From an uncultured Alistipes sp. (GTDB lineage: Bacteria; Bacteroidota; Bacteroidia; Bacteroidales; Rikenellaceae), in the NCBI GenBank assembly GCA_900768045.1, contig CAAGBL010000042.1:19165-83164 (forward strand): DNA of 64,000 bases. Reading direction: 5' to 3'. Position 1 is the stretch's first letter; each line of letters starts with the position of its first letter. The notes under the pieces were generated by a model. It was not told the origin of the DNA and made no database searches. It saw only the letters and a program-made list of their open reading frames with translations. The translations under genes were made by a program, and so were the position numbers. Positions 8,855-17,446 of this stretch are shown in pieces.

Positions 8855-10447
8855 TTATAGTATCGAGGGCGGTGTAACCACCAAGATTTTTTGCGCTACG
8901 TTGTTTAGCTTGAATACTATAACCACGTTTTCGCCATTCCAGCCACTCTTAGGGCCCCAAAGGTGTACCGAGAGCTCCTCGTCGGTGTTCTCGCCAATGT
9001 AGTATTCGCCCTCGCTCATCTTTAGATTTCTGTCGCCTAACTTTACCTCGACACTCGCAATACCCTTGTCATAGTTTGCCGTATTCCAGCCGTCGATAAG
9101 AGGATTTACGATGATGCCAGGGGTTTTGCCCTCAACAGGATTTACAAAGTCGCACGTATAGATCTGCTCTGTGCCATATATCAGGCTTAGCTCTGCGTCG
9201 ATATAGGCGTCGCAGTAGATCTCGAGTGACGATATCGAGTGGTAGGCGTACATGTTCTTTGTGGCGTTGAAGTCGTGCTGCACAAAGTCGATGAGTATGA
9301 ACTTTGTGTAGTCGCTCTTGATTGTTGGTAGAGCAATACCTGCCGAGGTGTCGTCCTCAAATATTGAGTATATATCCTCTTGGATGTCCTCGTATATGCC
9401 GCTTGGGAGTGCCATGACCACGCCGTAGCGAGGCTTGCCAGAGTGCTCGTTGATGCGTAGTGTCATCTTCTCCTTGTCGAATGTTATCCAGCGCTCGGCG
9501 TCCTCCTCGCTGAAATATTCGTACGACGATAGACCTCGCTCGATATGCTGCTCGAAGTGAAGAATCTGATAGTTGTTATCCTCGGCGGTAATCCTATATT
9601 GTAGCTCGTCGCTAAATGTTGTGGTGCTATCATCGCTCTCGTTGTAGTGGCGGAAGCTCTTGCCGTCGAGCGACACCTCCCAGCCAAAGGTGCTGGCAGT
9701 GGGGCCCGTGAATGTTAGGAAGTTCTTGCCCATGCCGTTGTATACGATGGCATACTTAAAGCTCACGCTACGATCTCTGTTTGCGAAGTTGATGAGTCGC
9801 ATATCTTCGGCGCTAATCTTGACGTTCTCACGCTCGCCATCACGCACTATGCGTAAGAGTACTGTTTTGCGCTCGCCCGCTCTGCCGCTAATGGCATTTG
9901 TAACGGTGATTATGCCGCTGGCGTTGCGCTCGGCAACCTCAACCCATTCGGGTAGGTCGATAGCGGCAAACTCAAAGTTGGCCTCGAGGCTCGACTCGAT
10001 ATAGCTCTCGTAGCCAAGCTCTAAGCTCTCTGTTATGTTGCCCTCGGCATCGTAGAGCTTAAGATATAGCTCCTTGGCGCTACGCTCAACAGTTGCCAGC
10101 GTGCCGCTCTTGCCTCCCATTCTGATTGTTATGGTGGCAATAGTATCCTTGGTAGATAGATTGATGTCGCTAACCTTGAGCATAACCGTTACGCTGCCCG
10201 CCTTACCCGCCATCTCCTGCTGTTCGCCAGTAGGTGTGATGAACTTGCACCATAGGGCGTTTGACGATAGGTGCCAGTTGCTCTCGGCCGTGAAGCTAAG
10301 TTGAGGTTTGTCGCCCGCATCGCAGAATATGGTCTGCTCGTCAGGAAGTGTGACCTCGGTGTTGACCTCCCTTTGGCACGATATGCCGAGAGTGGCGAAT
10401 ATAGCCACTGCCACAACACATATTCTCTTAATTGACTCTCTATTCAT
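8855..10447 (-). CDS. BACON-like SPII lipoprotein, putative substrate-binding protein of the SusC/D operon
   Basis: 530 residues with lipobox LGISC (Cys24) followed by QREVN. Residues about 35-130 resemble a BACON-type module ('SFTAESNWHLSSNALWCKFITP', read in two overlapping pieces, and 'VTVMLKVSDIN'). The rest is beta-rich and not recognised, ending in a module with 'GLGKNF/GPTAST'-type Ig features and 'LHFEQHIERGLSSYEYF'. The position after SusD and a DUF4843-like protein is where Bacteroidetes operons usually encode SusE/F-like surface binding lipoproteins, so this is the best inferred role. The assignment to a named DUF is uncertain. Confidence 0.8.
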   Translation of the reverse strand: MNRESIKRICVVAVAIFATLGISCQREVNTEVTLPDEQTIFCDAGDKPQLSFTAESNWHLSSNALWCKFITPTGEQQEMAGKAGSVTVMLKVSDINLSTKDTIATITIRMGGKSGTLATVERSAKELYLKLYDAEGNITESLELGYESYIESSLEANFEFAAIDLPEWVEVAERNASGIITVTNAISGRAGERKTVLLRIVRDGERENVKISAEDMRLINFANRDRSVSFKYAIVYNGMGKNFLTFTGPTASTFGWEVSLDGKSFRHYNESDDSTTTFSDELQYRITAEDNNYQILHFEQHIERGLSSYEYFSEEDAERWITFDKEKMTLRINEHSGKPRYGVVMALPSGIYEDIQEDIYSIFEDDTSAGIALPTIKSDYTKFILIDFVQHDFNATKNMYAYHSISSLEIYCDAYIDAELSLIYGTEQIYTCDFVNPVEGKTPGIIVNPLIDGWNTANYDKGIASVEVKLGDRNLKMSEGEYYIGENTDEELSVHLWGPKSGWNGENVVIVFKLNNVAQKILVVTPPSIL

Positions 10448-10473
10448 ATTTCGTACGTTTTATTCGCTACTCA

Positions 10474-11358
10474 TTAGAAGCCCTCACGCATGATGCGCTC
10501 AGCCTCCTCGTCTGATATCCACTCCAAGATGTTGACGTAGCTACCCACAGTACCCACCTCGTCGACATACATCACCGTATATAGGAGTAGGAAATTTTCG
10601 CAGGTGCTGTAGTACGACACGCTACCCATGGGGTTATCCACCATGAGCTTGCCGTTGCCGTAGATGGTACCAAAGGCCTCGCCCGTAGTGCCCAACACCT
10701 GTGCGCCATAGAGCGATGCAAGAGGATTTAGGCGATCCTCAGTGTTGAGCTTAACACGTATGTCGTAGCCCTCGTAAAACATGTCGTCGATAACAATTAC
10801 GTTCTCCACGTTGTCGAGGCTTGTGCGTACTAAGCGTGCGTCGGTGTTCATATACTGCATCGACCATGTTGAGGTTAGCACGGCATATCCCACAAAATTA
10901 TTAATGTCGAACTCGCAGCAGCGCTGTAGAGTGACAAGGGTTGAGGTGGTATGCTCCTCGAGGATATCCTCCTCGTCGAGAACAAGGCTTAGCTTTATCT
11001 CCAAAGCTACATTCGGAGTTATAGCCTCCGAAATACCCTTGATGCGCACTGCGGTAGCTAACTCGCCAGCCTTGATTGTGAGGGTATGCGACTCCACCAC
11101 AAAGTGCATATCTTCGATAGCGCTACTCTCCGCTGCTACGACCTCGACGCCTATGTGGCGGTCGTGGTCTGAGGTGCGTGATGCCGATACTGGGATCTCG
11201 AACCACTCCTCATCGTTAAGAATACCTAACGTATGGCTCTCTGACGAGAACATTATGAAGTTGCGTCCCTCGTATATTGGTCTTTCCTTCTCACAGCCTA
11301 CAAACACAGGGCTGAGGAGCGCAAAGAGCACGATTCCAAGTTTTAATATCTGTTTCAT
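10474..11358 (-). CDS. DUF4843-like SPII lipoprotein
   Basis: 294 residues with lipobox VFVGC (Cys22) followed by EKERP. The segment 'NFIMFSSESHTLGI...WFEIPVSASRTSDHDR' and 'FVVESHTLTIKAGELATAVRIKG' has the layout of DUF4843/DUF1735-type N-terminal Ig domains that follow SusD in Bacteroidetes operons. The gene starts 3 bp after the SusD stop, so the two are almost certainly translated from one message. Such proteins are generally surface lipoproteins associated with the transporter, with no known enzymatic activity. Confidence 0.82.
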   Translation of the reverse strand: MKQILKLGIVLFALLSPVFVGCEKERPIYEGRNFIMFSSESHTLGILNDEEWFEIPVSASRTSDHDRHIGVEVVAAESSAIEDMHFVVESHTLTIKAGELATAVRIKGISEAITPNVALEIKLSLVLDEEDILEEHTTSTLVTLQRCCEFDINNFVGYAVLTSTWSMQYMNTDARLVRTSLDNVENVIVIDDMFYEGYDIRVKLNTEDRLNPLASLYGAQVLGTTGEAFGTIYGNGKLMVDNPMGSVSYYSTCENFLLLYTVMYVDEVGTVGSYVNILEWISDEEAERIMREGF

Positions 11359-11361
11359 AGT

Positions 11362-12885
11362 CTATTTGTTGCTTTCGTTAGGTTCTATCATCGAGCCTGG
11401 AGACTCGAGTTCGTGTTGAGGTATTGGCCATACAAAGCGCACATCATCGGCCTCAATTCTAAGCGTTGAGCCATGCTCCAACGACTGCTCCTGAGGCTTA
11501 CGTTCGAAGCCCTTATGCCAGCGCTTGAGGTCCATGAGGCGGAAGCCCTCCATATATAGCTCCTTGATTCGCTCCTCCTCGATTAGCTGCATGGCGTTAC
11601 TCTGTGTGAGCGTCACACTACCACTAAACGATGAGTAGCGTGCGGCAAGAAGTGTGGCAAGGTCGTTGCCCGCAGAGGTGTAGTCGCCCTTCATGGCGTA
11701 TGCCTCAGCACGTATTAGATACTGCTCGGCAAGGCGCAGTGGCTTAGGCATCGAGGTATGCAGAATCTGCTGAGAGAAGAAGTCCATGTTGCCAAAGTAC
11801 TTCATAAGAAGTGGCCATGTAAGGCCGTGGCTATGTCCTGTCTTGTAGCTCTGGAAGTAGGTTGATGCTCGTAGGTCGGCATCGTTGTAGAGGTTGAGCA
11901 CCCACTCGGCAGGCACATAGTCGGGCTTGAGTGTCGAGTAGTCGTAGTTGCAGAAGATGCGACCAAGCGCACCGCCATACGACGTAGGTGTGAAGCCCAC
12001 CTTCCAGATAATCTCCGTAGCATCGTCATACTGCCACATGTAGTCGAAGTGGCTGAGCTCTGATGTTACCATTGACGTTGTTGACGAGAGGATGTAGTAG
12101 CCGCTATCGATGACACGTGACGAGTAGTCGATAGCTACGTCGTAGTCCTTCATATATAGCGCCACACGGGCACGTAGGGCGTAGGCCGTGTACTCGTTGA
12201 AGTATGGCGAGCCAAACAGACCGCTCGTAGGCACACTCGAGTCAACCACCATAAGCTTTGCCGCTCTATCCAAGTCCTCGATAACACGCTCGTACGACTT
12301 CTGGAGTGTGGCTCGAATTATAGGCTCGTCGGTGTTATACTTAGTGACTAACACCACACCAAGCTCATCTTCAGCCTCTGTCTTACTCTCATAGCTCTTG
12401 CAATATAGCTTTATAAGCTCGCTATAGGCCATGGCACGGGCGAAGTATGCCTCGCCACAAATCTGATTGAAGTGCTCGATGTCGGACTCCTCGACGAGGG
12501 TTGCCTCGACACGTGGAGCATACTCCAAGAGGTAGTTGGCGCGAGCAATAACCTCATAGAGGGCTGCATATACCGACGTAATCTCCGAGTTTGTGGCAAG
12601 AATATCCCAGCGCCAGATGTTACCATAGGTGTTGGTATATCCATTTACGGCATACACCATGTCGCACTGCACGTCGGGAAGTAGGGTAAGATAACCACTA
12701 TAGAGGGCACCACTCTTGAAGCTGTCGTAGATGCCGATAGCTGCCTGATCCAAATCATCGAGAGTGTTGATAGCCTTATCTTGAGGAATAGCGTAGTCGG
12801 GATACTTCTCAAGACATGAAGCGAGGGTGGTTGTGGCAATGGTCAAAACCACCAATTTGCAGAGTATTGTATCTATCTTTATCAT
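11362..12885 (-). CDS. SusD/RagB-family outer-membrane substrate-binding lipoprotein
   Basis: 507 residues with lipobox LASC (Cys24), then 'LEKYPD', a form very common at the mature N-terminus of SusD homologues. The first half has the alpha-helical TPR-like features ('ALYEVIARANYLLEYA', 'GEAYFARAMAYSELIKLY', 'AYALRARVALYMKDYDVAIDYS'). The C-terminus has 'LRLAEQYLIRAEAYAMKGDYTSA' and 'LYMEGFRLMDLKRW', both hallmarks of the family. SusD proteins cap the SusC channel and bind the substrate. The gene follows susC by 13 bp. Closest functional analogy may be RagB (peptides) rather than starch SusD, because the operon has a protease and no glycosidase; that is inference. Confidence 0.95.
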   Translation of the reverse strand: MIKIDTILCKLVVLTIATTTLASCLEKYPDYAIPQDKAINTLDDLDQAAIGIYDSFKSGALYSGYLTLLPDVQCDMVYAVNGYTNTYGNIWRWDILATNSEITSVYAALYEVIARANYLLEYAPRVEATLVEESDIEHFNQICGEAYFARAMAYSELIKLYCKSYESKTEAEDELGVVLVTKYNTDEPIIRATLQKSYERVIEDLDRAAKLMVVDSSVPTSGLFGSPYFNEYTAYALRARVALYMKDYDVAIDYSSRVIDSGYYILSSTTSMVTSELSHFDYMWQYDDATEIIWKVGFTPTSYGGALGRIFCNYDYSTLKPDYVPAEWVLNLYNDADLRASTYFQSYKTGHSHGLTWPLLMKYFGNMDFFSQQILHTSMPKPLRLAEQYLIRAEAYAMKGDYTSAGNDLATLLAARYSSFSGSVTLTQSNAMQLIEEERIKELYMEGFRLMDLKRWHKGFERKPQEQSLEHGSTLRIEADDVRFVWPIPQHELESPGSMIEPNESNK

Positions 12886-12898
12886 AGCTTGTGCGAGG

Positions 12899-15832
12899 TT
12901 AGAAGGTTAGGTCTACGCCCATAGAGTATTGGCGTGACATAGGGTACTGAGCCTTATATACGTTGCCAGAAGCCTCAGGATCGATGCCCGAGAAGGCGGT
13001 GAACGTGAAGAGGTTCTGCGCCTGAACATATATGCGTGCCGACGTAAAGAACTTACTCTTGCGAAGCATGTTCGACGGTAGCGAGTAGCTTAACATCACG
13101 TTCTTAAGACGTAGGAACGAGGCGTCCTCCAAGAAGCGAGAGTCCATCTGTGGCGTCACGCCATAGCGTGGTATGTCGGTAACGTCGCCAGGTTGCTTCC
13201 AGCCGTCGTATAGTATGCGGCGTGACTGGTTGTAGGTCGAGTATAGTCCATTACTCTCTTCGAAGAAGCGGTCGTTGTTGAACATCCATCTGTCGGCAAC
13301 CCATGCAAATTGAGCCGAGAGCGTAAGACCTCGCCACGATAGCGATGTGCCGAAGCCACCCTGCCATGGTGCGATGTAGCTCTTGCCAATCATCACTTTA
13401 TCCGACTCGTTGAACTCGGTTGTTATCTCGCCATCTTTAGTGAGCCACAAAGCATCGCCATTTGCGGGATTTACGCCAGCATAGCGGTTTACGTAGAACT
13501 CGCCTACAGAGTGACCTACGACAAGCTTGGTGCTTGTTGACGATAGCTCATACTCGTTAAGACCGTTATATAGCTCTGTAATCTCGTTGTGGTTGTACGA
13601 CACATTGGCCGATACGTTCCACACGAAGCTACCACGACGCACCACGTCGGCATTTAACTGAAGCTCGAAACCTCGGTTGACCATTGCGCCGATGTTGTCC
13701 CAGCGGAAGCCCTCGCCCTTGTCGGCATACGACACTGGTACCGACATAAGCATATCTGTTGTGTACTTGTTGTAAAACTCAATATCTGCATTGAGCCTAT
13801 TCCAAAAACCGAGGTGTAGAGCCACGTTTGTTGTCCATAGCTTCTCCCAACCAAGATCCTCGTTGCCACTTTGTAACGGATAGATACCCATCTGGTCGTT
13901 GTAGTTGGCACCACCTGCAACCAATGCTAAGTGGTCGTAGTTAGGAATTGAGGAGTTACCCGACGTACCTGTTGAGAGCGCTAGCTGAGCTGTTGTGAGC
14001 CAATCGACATTGTTGAGGAACGACTCACGCTTGGCGTTCCACATAAGACCTACCGACCAGAATGCTGCCCAGCGGCCACCACGACCAAAGCGTGATGAGG
14101 CATCGGTGCGCACTGAGAAGTCGGCATAGTAGCGACTATCGTAGCTATACTCGCCACGACCAAAGAACGAGAGGAAGCCGTAGGAGTCTGTTACATCGCC
14201 CCACGATATAGCACGTGAGCCCGACGACATGGTAGTTAGGAAGTCGTTGTTCTGACCCTGGATAATCGCCTGGAAGCCCTCATACTGAGAGTTTACGCCC
14301 TCATGTCCGAGCATAAAATTGAGCGAGTGCTTATCTGCGATCTCAGTGCGATAGGTTATCGTATTTGTTATTGTAAGGCCGAGGGTGTTATATGATGCAC
14401 GTCCTGCCACGCCAATACCATTGTTTGGTGTGTAGCTCGGTAGCGAGCGCATGAAAGATGTCGAGTTTGTGAAGTCGGCACCAAACTGCGAGCGTATGGT
14501 AAGGCCCTCGAAGGGGGTAATCTCGGCAAAGAGAGTTGTTAGTATCTTGTACTTCTTGTTTGTCTGAGGGTTTGCCTCCATCCACTCCAAGGGGTTTTGT
14601 CCTGTGCCACTCCACGAGCCATCGCTCTCCGAGGCTATCGAACCATCTTCACGATAGGGGTTCCAGTAGGGTAGCATGAAGCGGCTTGCCGAGATTGGCG
14701 AGTAGAGGGCATACTCTCCATCTTCTGCCTGCTGCACCTCCTCGTATACCGCCATGGTGTTTGTGCCGAGGCGCAACCACTTAGAGGCACGCACGTCGGT
14801 ATTTGCACGTACGTTAAAGCGGCGGAAAGTAGAGCCCTGAGCAATACCATCTTGGTCGAAGAATGAGCCCGATACATAGTAGTTCATCTTGTCGGTAGCC
14901 TTGCTAACAGAGAGATCGTAGCTCTGCAACAATGCCGCACGGTTAAACACCACGTCTAACCAGTTGATGTCGGTCAGCGACAACTTGTCGTAGTTCTTGC
15001 CAGCATCAAGACCTATCATCTTCTCAAACTCGATGCGCTCAGCGGTGTTCATCAAGTTCCAGTTGCCATGTGCCAGCTGCGAGAAGCCTACCTGAGTGCG
15101 GAACGTAACCTTGGCGGCGTCCATGGCTGTACCTCGCTTGGTGGTGATTACCACAACGCCATTAGCGGCACGTGCGCCATAGATTGATGACGACGAGGCA
15201 TCTTTGAGCACCGATACCGACTCGATATCCGAGGGCGATATGGCGTTAAAGTCGGAGCTCGAGATGGGCACACCGTCAAGGATAAAGAGGGGCGATGTTC
15301 CCGAGTTTATGGAGTTAGTGCCACGTATCTGGAATGTGGCAGCCTTTGATGGCTCGCCCGAGTTCGAGAGCACCATGAGTCCGGGGCTCTGGCCCTGCAA
15401 TGCCTGGTCGAAGCCCGCCGCAGGCACCGCCTCGAGCTTCTCCGCCTTCACGGTAGATACCGAGCCAGCAATCGTGCCCTTCTTGCGTGTGCCGTATGCC
15501 ACAACCACAACCTCATCTATGACGTCGTCGGGTAGAAGCGTTACATCGTGCTTAATCTCTGTGATACCCGTGGGCACTACCCACACCTGCTTCTGATATC
15601 CGAGGTAGGAGTACGAAAGCGTTGTGCCCTCAGTAACCGTAATCTCGTAACAACCATTAAGGTCGGTGCTTACGCCCGATGTGGGGCCCGACACCACGCT
15701 GGCACCAATAAGCATGCCCTCCGTGTCGCTCGATACCGTTCCCGTCACCGTAACCTTGGCTTGCGCCCATAGCATCGTTGGCATAAGCAGTAGCGCAAAG
15801 GTTGTTAGTAGTTTAGCGAAAAGATGTTTCAT
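12899..15832 (-). CDS. SusC/RagA-family TonB-linked outer-membrane transporter
   Basis: 977 residues. A signal peptide ends at LWA (about residue 23). A carboxypeptidase-D-like regulatory domain follows (about 26-100, 'VTGTVSSDTEGMLIGASV'). The family motif 'DEVVVVAYGT' lies at 106-115, then the plug domain ('FQIRGTNSINSGTSPLFILDG', split here at the family G-T-N core, and 'SVLKDASSSSIYGARAANG'). A long beta-barrel ends in 'YSMGVDLTF' with a terminal Phe. It imports oligomers delivered by the SusD lid, powered by TonB-ExbBD. It is the first gene of the operon, with a -7 promoter box 41 bp upstream of its ATG. Confidence 0.96.
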   Translation of the reverse strand: MKHLFAKLLTTFALLLMPTMLWAQAKVTVTGTVSSDTEGMLIGASVVSGPTSGVSTDLNGCYEITVTEGTTLSYSYLGYQKQVWVVPTGITEIKHDVTLLPDDVIDEVVVVAYGTRKKGTIAGSVSTVKAEKLEAVPAAGFDQALQGQSPGLMVLSNSGEPSKAATFQIRGTNSINSGTSPLFILDGVPISSSDFNAISPSDIESVSVLKDASSSSIYGARAANGVVVITTKRGTAMDAAKVTFRTQVGFSQLAHGNWNLMNTAERIEFEKMIGLDAGKNYDKLSLTDINWLDVVFNRAALLQSYDLSVSKATDKMNYYVSGSFFDQDGIAQGSTFRRFNVRANTDVRASKWLRLGTNTMAVYEEVQQAEDGEYALYSPISASRFMLPYWNPYREDGSIASESDGSWSGTGQNPLEWMEANPQTNKKYKILTTLFAEITPFEGLTIRSQFGADFTNSTSFMRSLPSYTPNNGIGVAGRASYNTLGLTITNTITYRTEIADKHSLNFMLGHEGVNSQYEGFQAIIQGQNNDFLTTMSSGSRAISWGDVTDSYGFLSFFGRGEYSYDSRYYADFSVRTDASSRFGRGGRWAAFWSVGLMWNAKRESFLNNVDWLTTAQLALSTGTSGNSSIPNYDHLALVAGGANYNDQMGIYPLQSGNEDLGWEKLWTTNVALHLGFWNRLNADIEFYNKYTTDMLMSVPVSYADKGEGFRWDNIGAMVNRGFELQLNADVVRRGSFVWNVSANVSYNHNEITELYNGLNEYELSSTSTKLVVGHSVGEFYVNRYAGVNPANGDALWLTKDGEITTEFNESDKVMIGKSYIAPWQGGFGTSLSWRGLTLSAQFAWVADRWMFNNDRFFEESNGLYSTYNQSRRILYDGWKQPGDVTDIPRYGVTPQMDSRFLEDASFLRLKNVMLSYSLPSNMLRKSKFFTSARIYVQAQNLFTFTAFSGIDPEASGNVYKAQYPMSRQYSMGVDLTF

Positions 15833-15872
15833 TATTTGGTTTTTGTTTGTTTGCGTATCAGTCTATATGATG

Positions 15873-15880
15873 CAAATATA
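15873..15880 (-). promoter_or_regulatory. -7 promoter element of the SusC/D operon
   Basis: The minus strand reads TATATTTG, an exact match to the Bacteroidetes TAnnTTTG box, 41-48 bp upstream of the susC ATG. Only a weak TTAG lies at the -33 position, so an activator may be needed. No recognisable operator was found. This would give a leader of about 30-35 nt. Confidence 0.6.
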
Positions 15881-16132
15881 ACTATTTATTCCTTAATCGC
15901 CTAATTATTATATAATATTTTGAGCACGCGTGTTATTAATATTAAGAATATCGTTATTTGTGACTGTTCTATTATAGCCAATAATTAGCCTATTTCTCGC
16001 ATGTTTTATGTTTGTGGTAGAGCGCAGGGCAGCGATTTTGGGCGTGTAAATTATTTTTAGGTGTTAATTACTTGATAAATAGATAGATGATGTTTTGTTG
16101 AATTAAAAGTAAGTAAAAATTTTAAATAAATA
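15881..16132. other. AT-rich intergenic spacer between the SusC operon and tRNA-fMet promoters
   Basis: Strongly AT-rich, divergent intergenic region. I see no ORF, hairpin-plus-T-run or repeat here beyond the two flanking promoters. Confidence 0.5.
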
Positions 16133-16164
16133 TTTGCACGTAACAAAATTTTGACTTATCTTTG
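16133..16164 (+). promoter_or_regulatory. Promoter of tRNA-fMet
   Basis: TTTG at 16133-16136, a 20-nt spacer, and TATCTTTG at 16157-16164: a full Bacteroidetes vegetative promoter. The predicted start is near 16169, about 40 bp before the tRNA. Confidence 0.8.
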
Positions 16165-16209
16165 CACTCGCAATTAAGGGAATTAGGCATTACGCCATTC
16201 ACGATACAT

Positions 16210-16282
16210 CGCGGGGTAGAGCAGTTGGCAGCTCGTCGGGCTCATAACCCGGAGGTCGGAGGTTCGAGTCCTCCCCCCGCTA
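16210..16282 (+). tRNA. Initiator tRNA-fMet (CAT)
   Basis: A 73-nt cloverleaf with anticodon loop CTCATAA. The anticodon stem carries three consecutive G-C pairs (GGG/CCC) and positions 1 and 72 (C/T) do not pair; both are initiator tRNA hallmarks. T-arm is GGAGG-TTCGAGT-CCTCC and the discriminator is A. CCA is not encoded. Confidence 0.93.
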
Positions 16283-16289
16283 CTAAAGA

Positions 16290-16319
16290 GGAGAAACTTA
16301 ACGGTTTCTCCTTTTTTTT
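16290..16319 (+). terminator. Intrinsic terminator after tRNA-fMet
   Basis: GGAGAAAC (16290-16297), a six-base loop, GTTTCTCC (16304-16311), then eight T residues. Confidence 0.85.
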
Positions 16320-16320
16320 G

Positions 16321-16559
16321 TAGCGGGGGGAGGACTTGTGTCCTCAGTCATATCTACAATCCACCCAAACCCTCCTTTGATAAGGAGGGCTTGTGGCAAG
16401 ACCTTGTCTTGCATTGCTTCGCAATTTGGACGACACCATCTAAGTCGCTAGAAATTTCGATGTGGAGTCCTACCATAGAGGACAAATCATTAGATTTGCC
16501 CTCTTTTTTTTATGGTAGCGGGGGGAGGACTTATGTCCTCAGTCGTATATACAATCCAC
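16321..16559. repeat. Two 44-bp direct repeats beginning with an inverted copy of the tRNA-fMet 3' end
   Basis: Copies at 16321-16364 and 16516-16559 differ at about three positions. Each begins TAGCGGGGGGAGGAC, the reverse complement of the last bases of the tRNA (16268-16282), and each contains a GAGGAC/GTCCTC hairpin. Each copy is preceded by a hairpin and T8 (16290-16319 and 16478-16511). Between them lies another hairpin, CCCTCCTT/AAGGAGGG, near 16368-16388. No ORF is supported in 16283-16627. Confidence 0.7.
16478..16511 (+). terminator. Second terminator-like hairpin downstream of tRNA-fMet
   Basis: GAGGACAAATC (16478-16488), ATTA-type loop, GATTTGCCCTC (16493-16503), then eight T residues. 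It has no obvious gene directly upstream, so it may be part of the duplicated tRNA-tail unit. Confidence 0.55.
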
Positions 16560-16584
16560 TCAAATGGAAAGGGTGTAACAAAAA

Positions 16585-16606
16585 ATGCCGTCCTCGAAGA
16601 CGGCAT
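16585..16606 (-). terminator. Terminator of the dut transcript
   Basis: ATGCCGTC (16585-16592) pairs with GACGGCAT (16599-16606); A-runs on the left give a U-tract on the minus-strand RNA. It lies 22 bp past the dut stop codon. T residues on the right may make it bidirectional. Confidence 0.8.
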
Positions 16607-16627
16607 TTTTGTTTGTATGTCGGTGGT

Positions 16628-17062
16628 TTATTTTGTGCCCGTTGAGCCGAAGCCGCCTGCGCCACGTTCGGTCTGGTCGAGGCTCTCTACCTCGTCCCAC
16701 TCCACCTTCTCGTAGCGGGCAACAACCATCTGAGCGATGCGCTCGCCAGGGTTGATAGTAAATGGCTCGTTAGAGAGGTTGACGAGGATAACCTTAATCT
16801 CGCCACGATAGTCGGCATCGATAGTGCCAGGGGTGTTGAGCACAGTTACGCCATGCTTCGCAGCAAGGCCGCTGCGTGGGCGCACCTGCGCCTCTGTACC
16901 CTCAGGAAGTGCGATATATAGACCCGTAGGCACCATGGCACGCTGCAAGGGTGCAAGCGTGATAGGCTCCTCAATGTTCGCCTTAAGATCCATGCCCGCA
17001 GAGTTTACGGTAGCATAGAATGGCGCTTCGTATGCTGATTTATTTACAATCTGTACCTTCAT
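16628..17062 (-). CDS. dut: dUTP diphosphatase (dUTPase)
   Basis: 144 residues, the usual length of a trimeric dUTPase. It hydrolyses dUTP to dUMP and diphosphate in the cytoplasm, keeping uracil out of DNA and supplying dTMP synthesis. All five conserved motifs are present: 'AGMDLKANI' (I), 'PRSGLA' (II), 'GTIDADYRGEI' with the catalytic Asp (III), 'GERIAQMVV' (IV) and the C-terminal P-loop-like 'RGAGGFGSTG' (V). It follows a small membrane-protein gene by 21 bp and shares its promoter. Confidence 0.97.
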   Translation of the reverse strand: MKVQIVNKSAYEAPFYATVNSAGMDLKANIEEPITLAPLQRAMVPTGLYIALPEGTEAQVRPRSGLAAKHGVTVLNTPGTIDADYRGEIKVILVNLSNEPFTINPGERIAQMVVARYEKVEWDEVESLDQTERGAGGFGSTGTK

Positions 17063-17083
17063 AACTATATCTGTATTAGTGTT

Positions 17084-17395
17084 TTATAGTGCAATGGCGA
17101 AGAAAATGCCCAAGGCAGCAATAACGCCGAGGATTGTCCAAAAGAGAATATCCTCGGAGTTTAGGCTCTTGCGCTCCTTCTTTGAAGCTTCGGGCTCTTT
17201 ATTTGTGGTGTCGCTCTTTGCCTCGCTGATAGCAGGCTTCTCAGTGGCCTCGCAGGGCTCAGGCTCTGCTACCTTGAGTATGTTACGCAAGGTTTCAACC
17301 TCTTTGCGGAGCTTCGATAGCCTACAATGCTGTGTGAGTTGAATAGCTACAACAACGACGATTGCGGCTATTAGTATAATTGTTACTATGTTCAT
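17084..17395 (-). CDS. Small two-helix membrane protein, function unknown
   Basis: 103 residues with one hydrophobic helix at the N-terminus (about 3-20) and one at the C-terminus (about 83-102). They flank a charged middle with a short coiled-coil-like stretch ('LSKLRKEVETLRNIL') and a Glu/Lys/Pro-rich linker. I do not recognise the family. It is the first gene of a two-gene unit with dut and has its own promoter box just upstream of the ATG. Composition and codon use match the neighbours. Confidence 0.7.
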   Translation of the reverse strand: MNIVTIILIAAIVVVVAIQLTQHCRLSKLRKEVETLRNILKVAEPEPCEATEKPAISEAKSDTTNKEPEASKKERKSLNSEDILFWTILGVIAALGIFFAIAL

Positions 17396-17415
17396 GGTCT
17401 ATGTTGGATAATATG

Positions 17416-17446
17416 CAAATGTAGAAATAAATTTTGGAATGAGCAA
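17416..17446 (-). promoter_or_regulatory. Promoter of the small membrane protein-dut unit
   Basis: The minus strand reads TACATTTG at 17416-17423, with TTG at 17444-17446 after a 20-nt spacer. The predicted start lies about 15 bp upstream of the ATG at 17395. Confidence 0.65.

Noticed and set aside
16283..16627. A tandem second tRNA-fMet
   Set aside because: Only the complement of the last ~15 bases recurs; there is no D-arm or anticodon arm.
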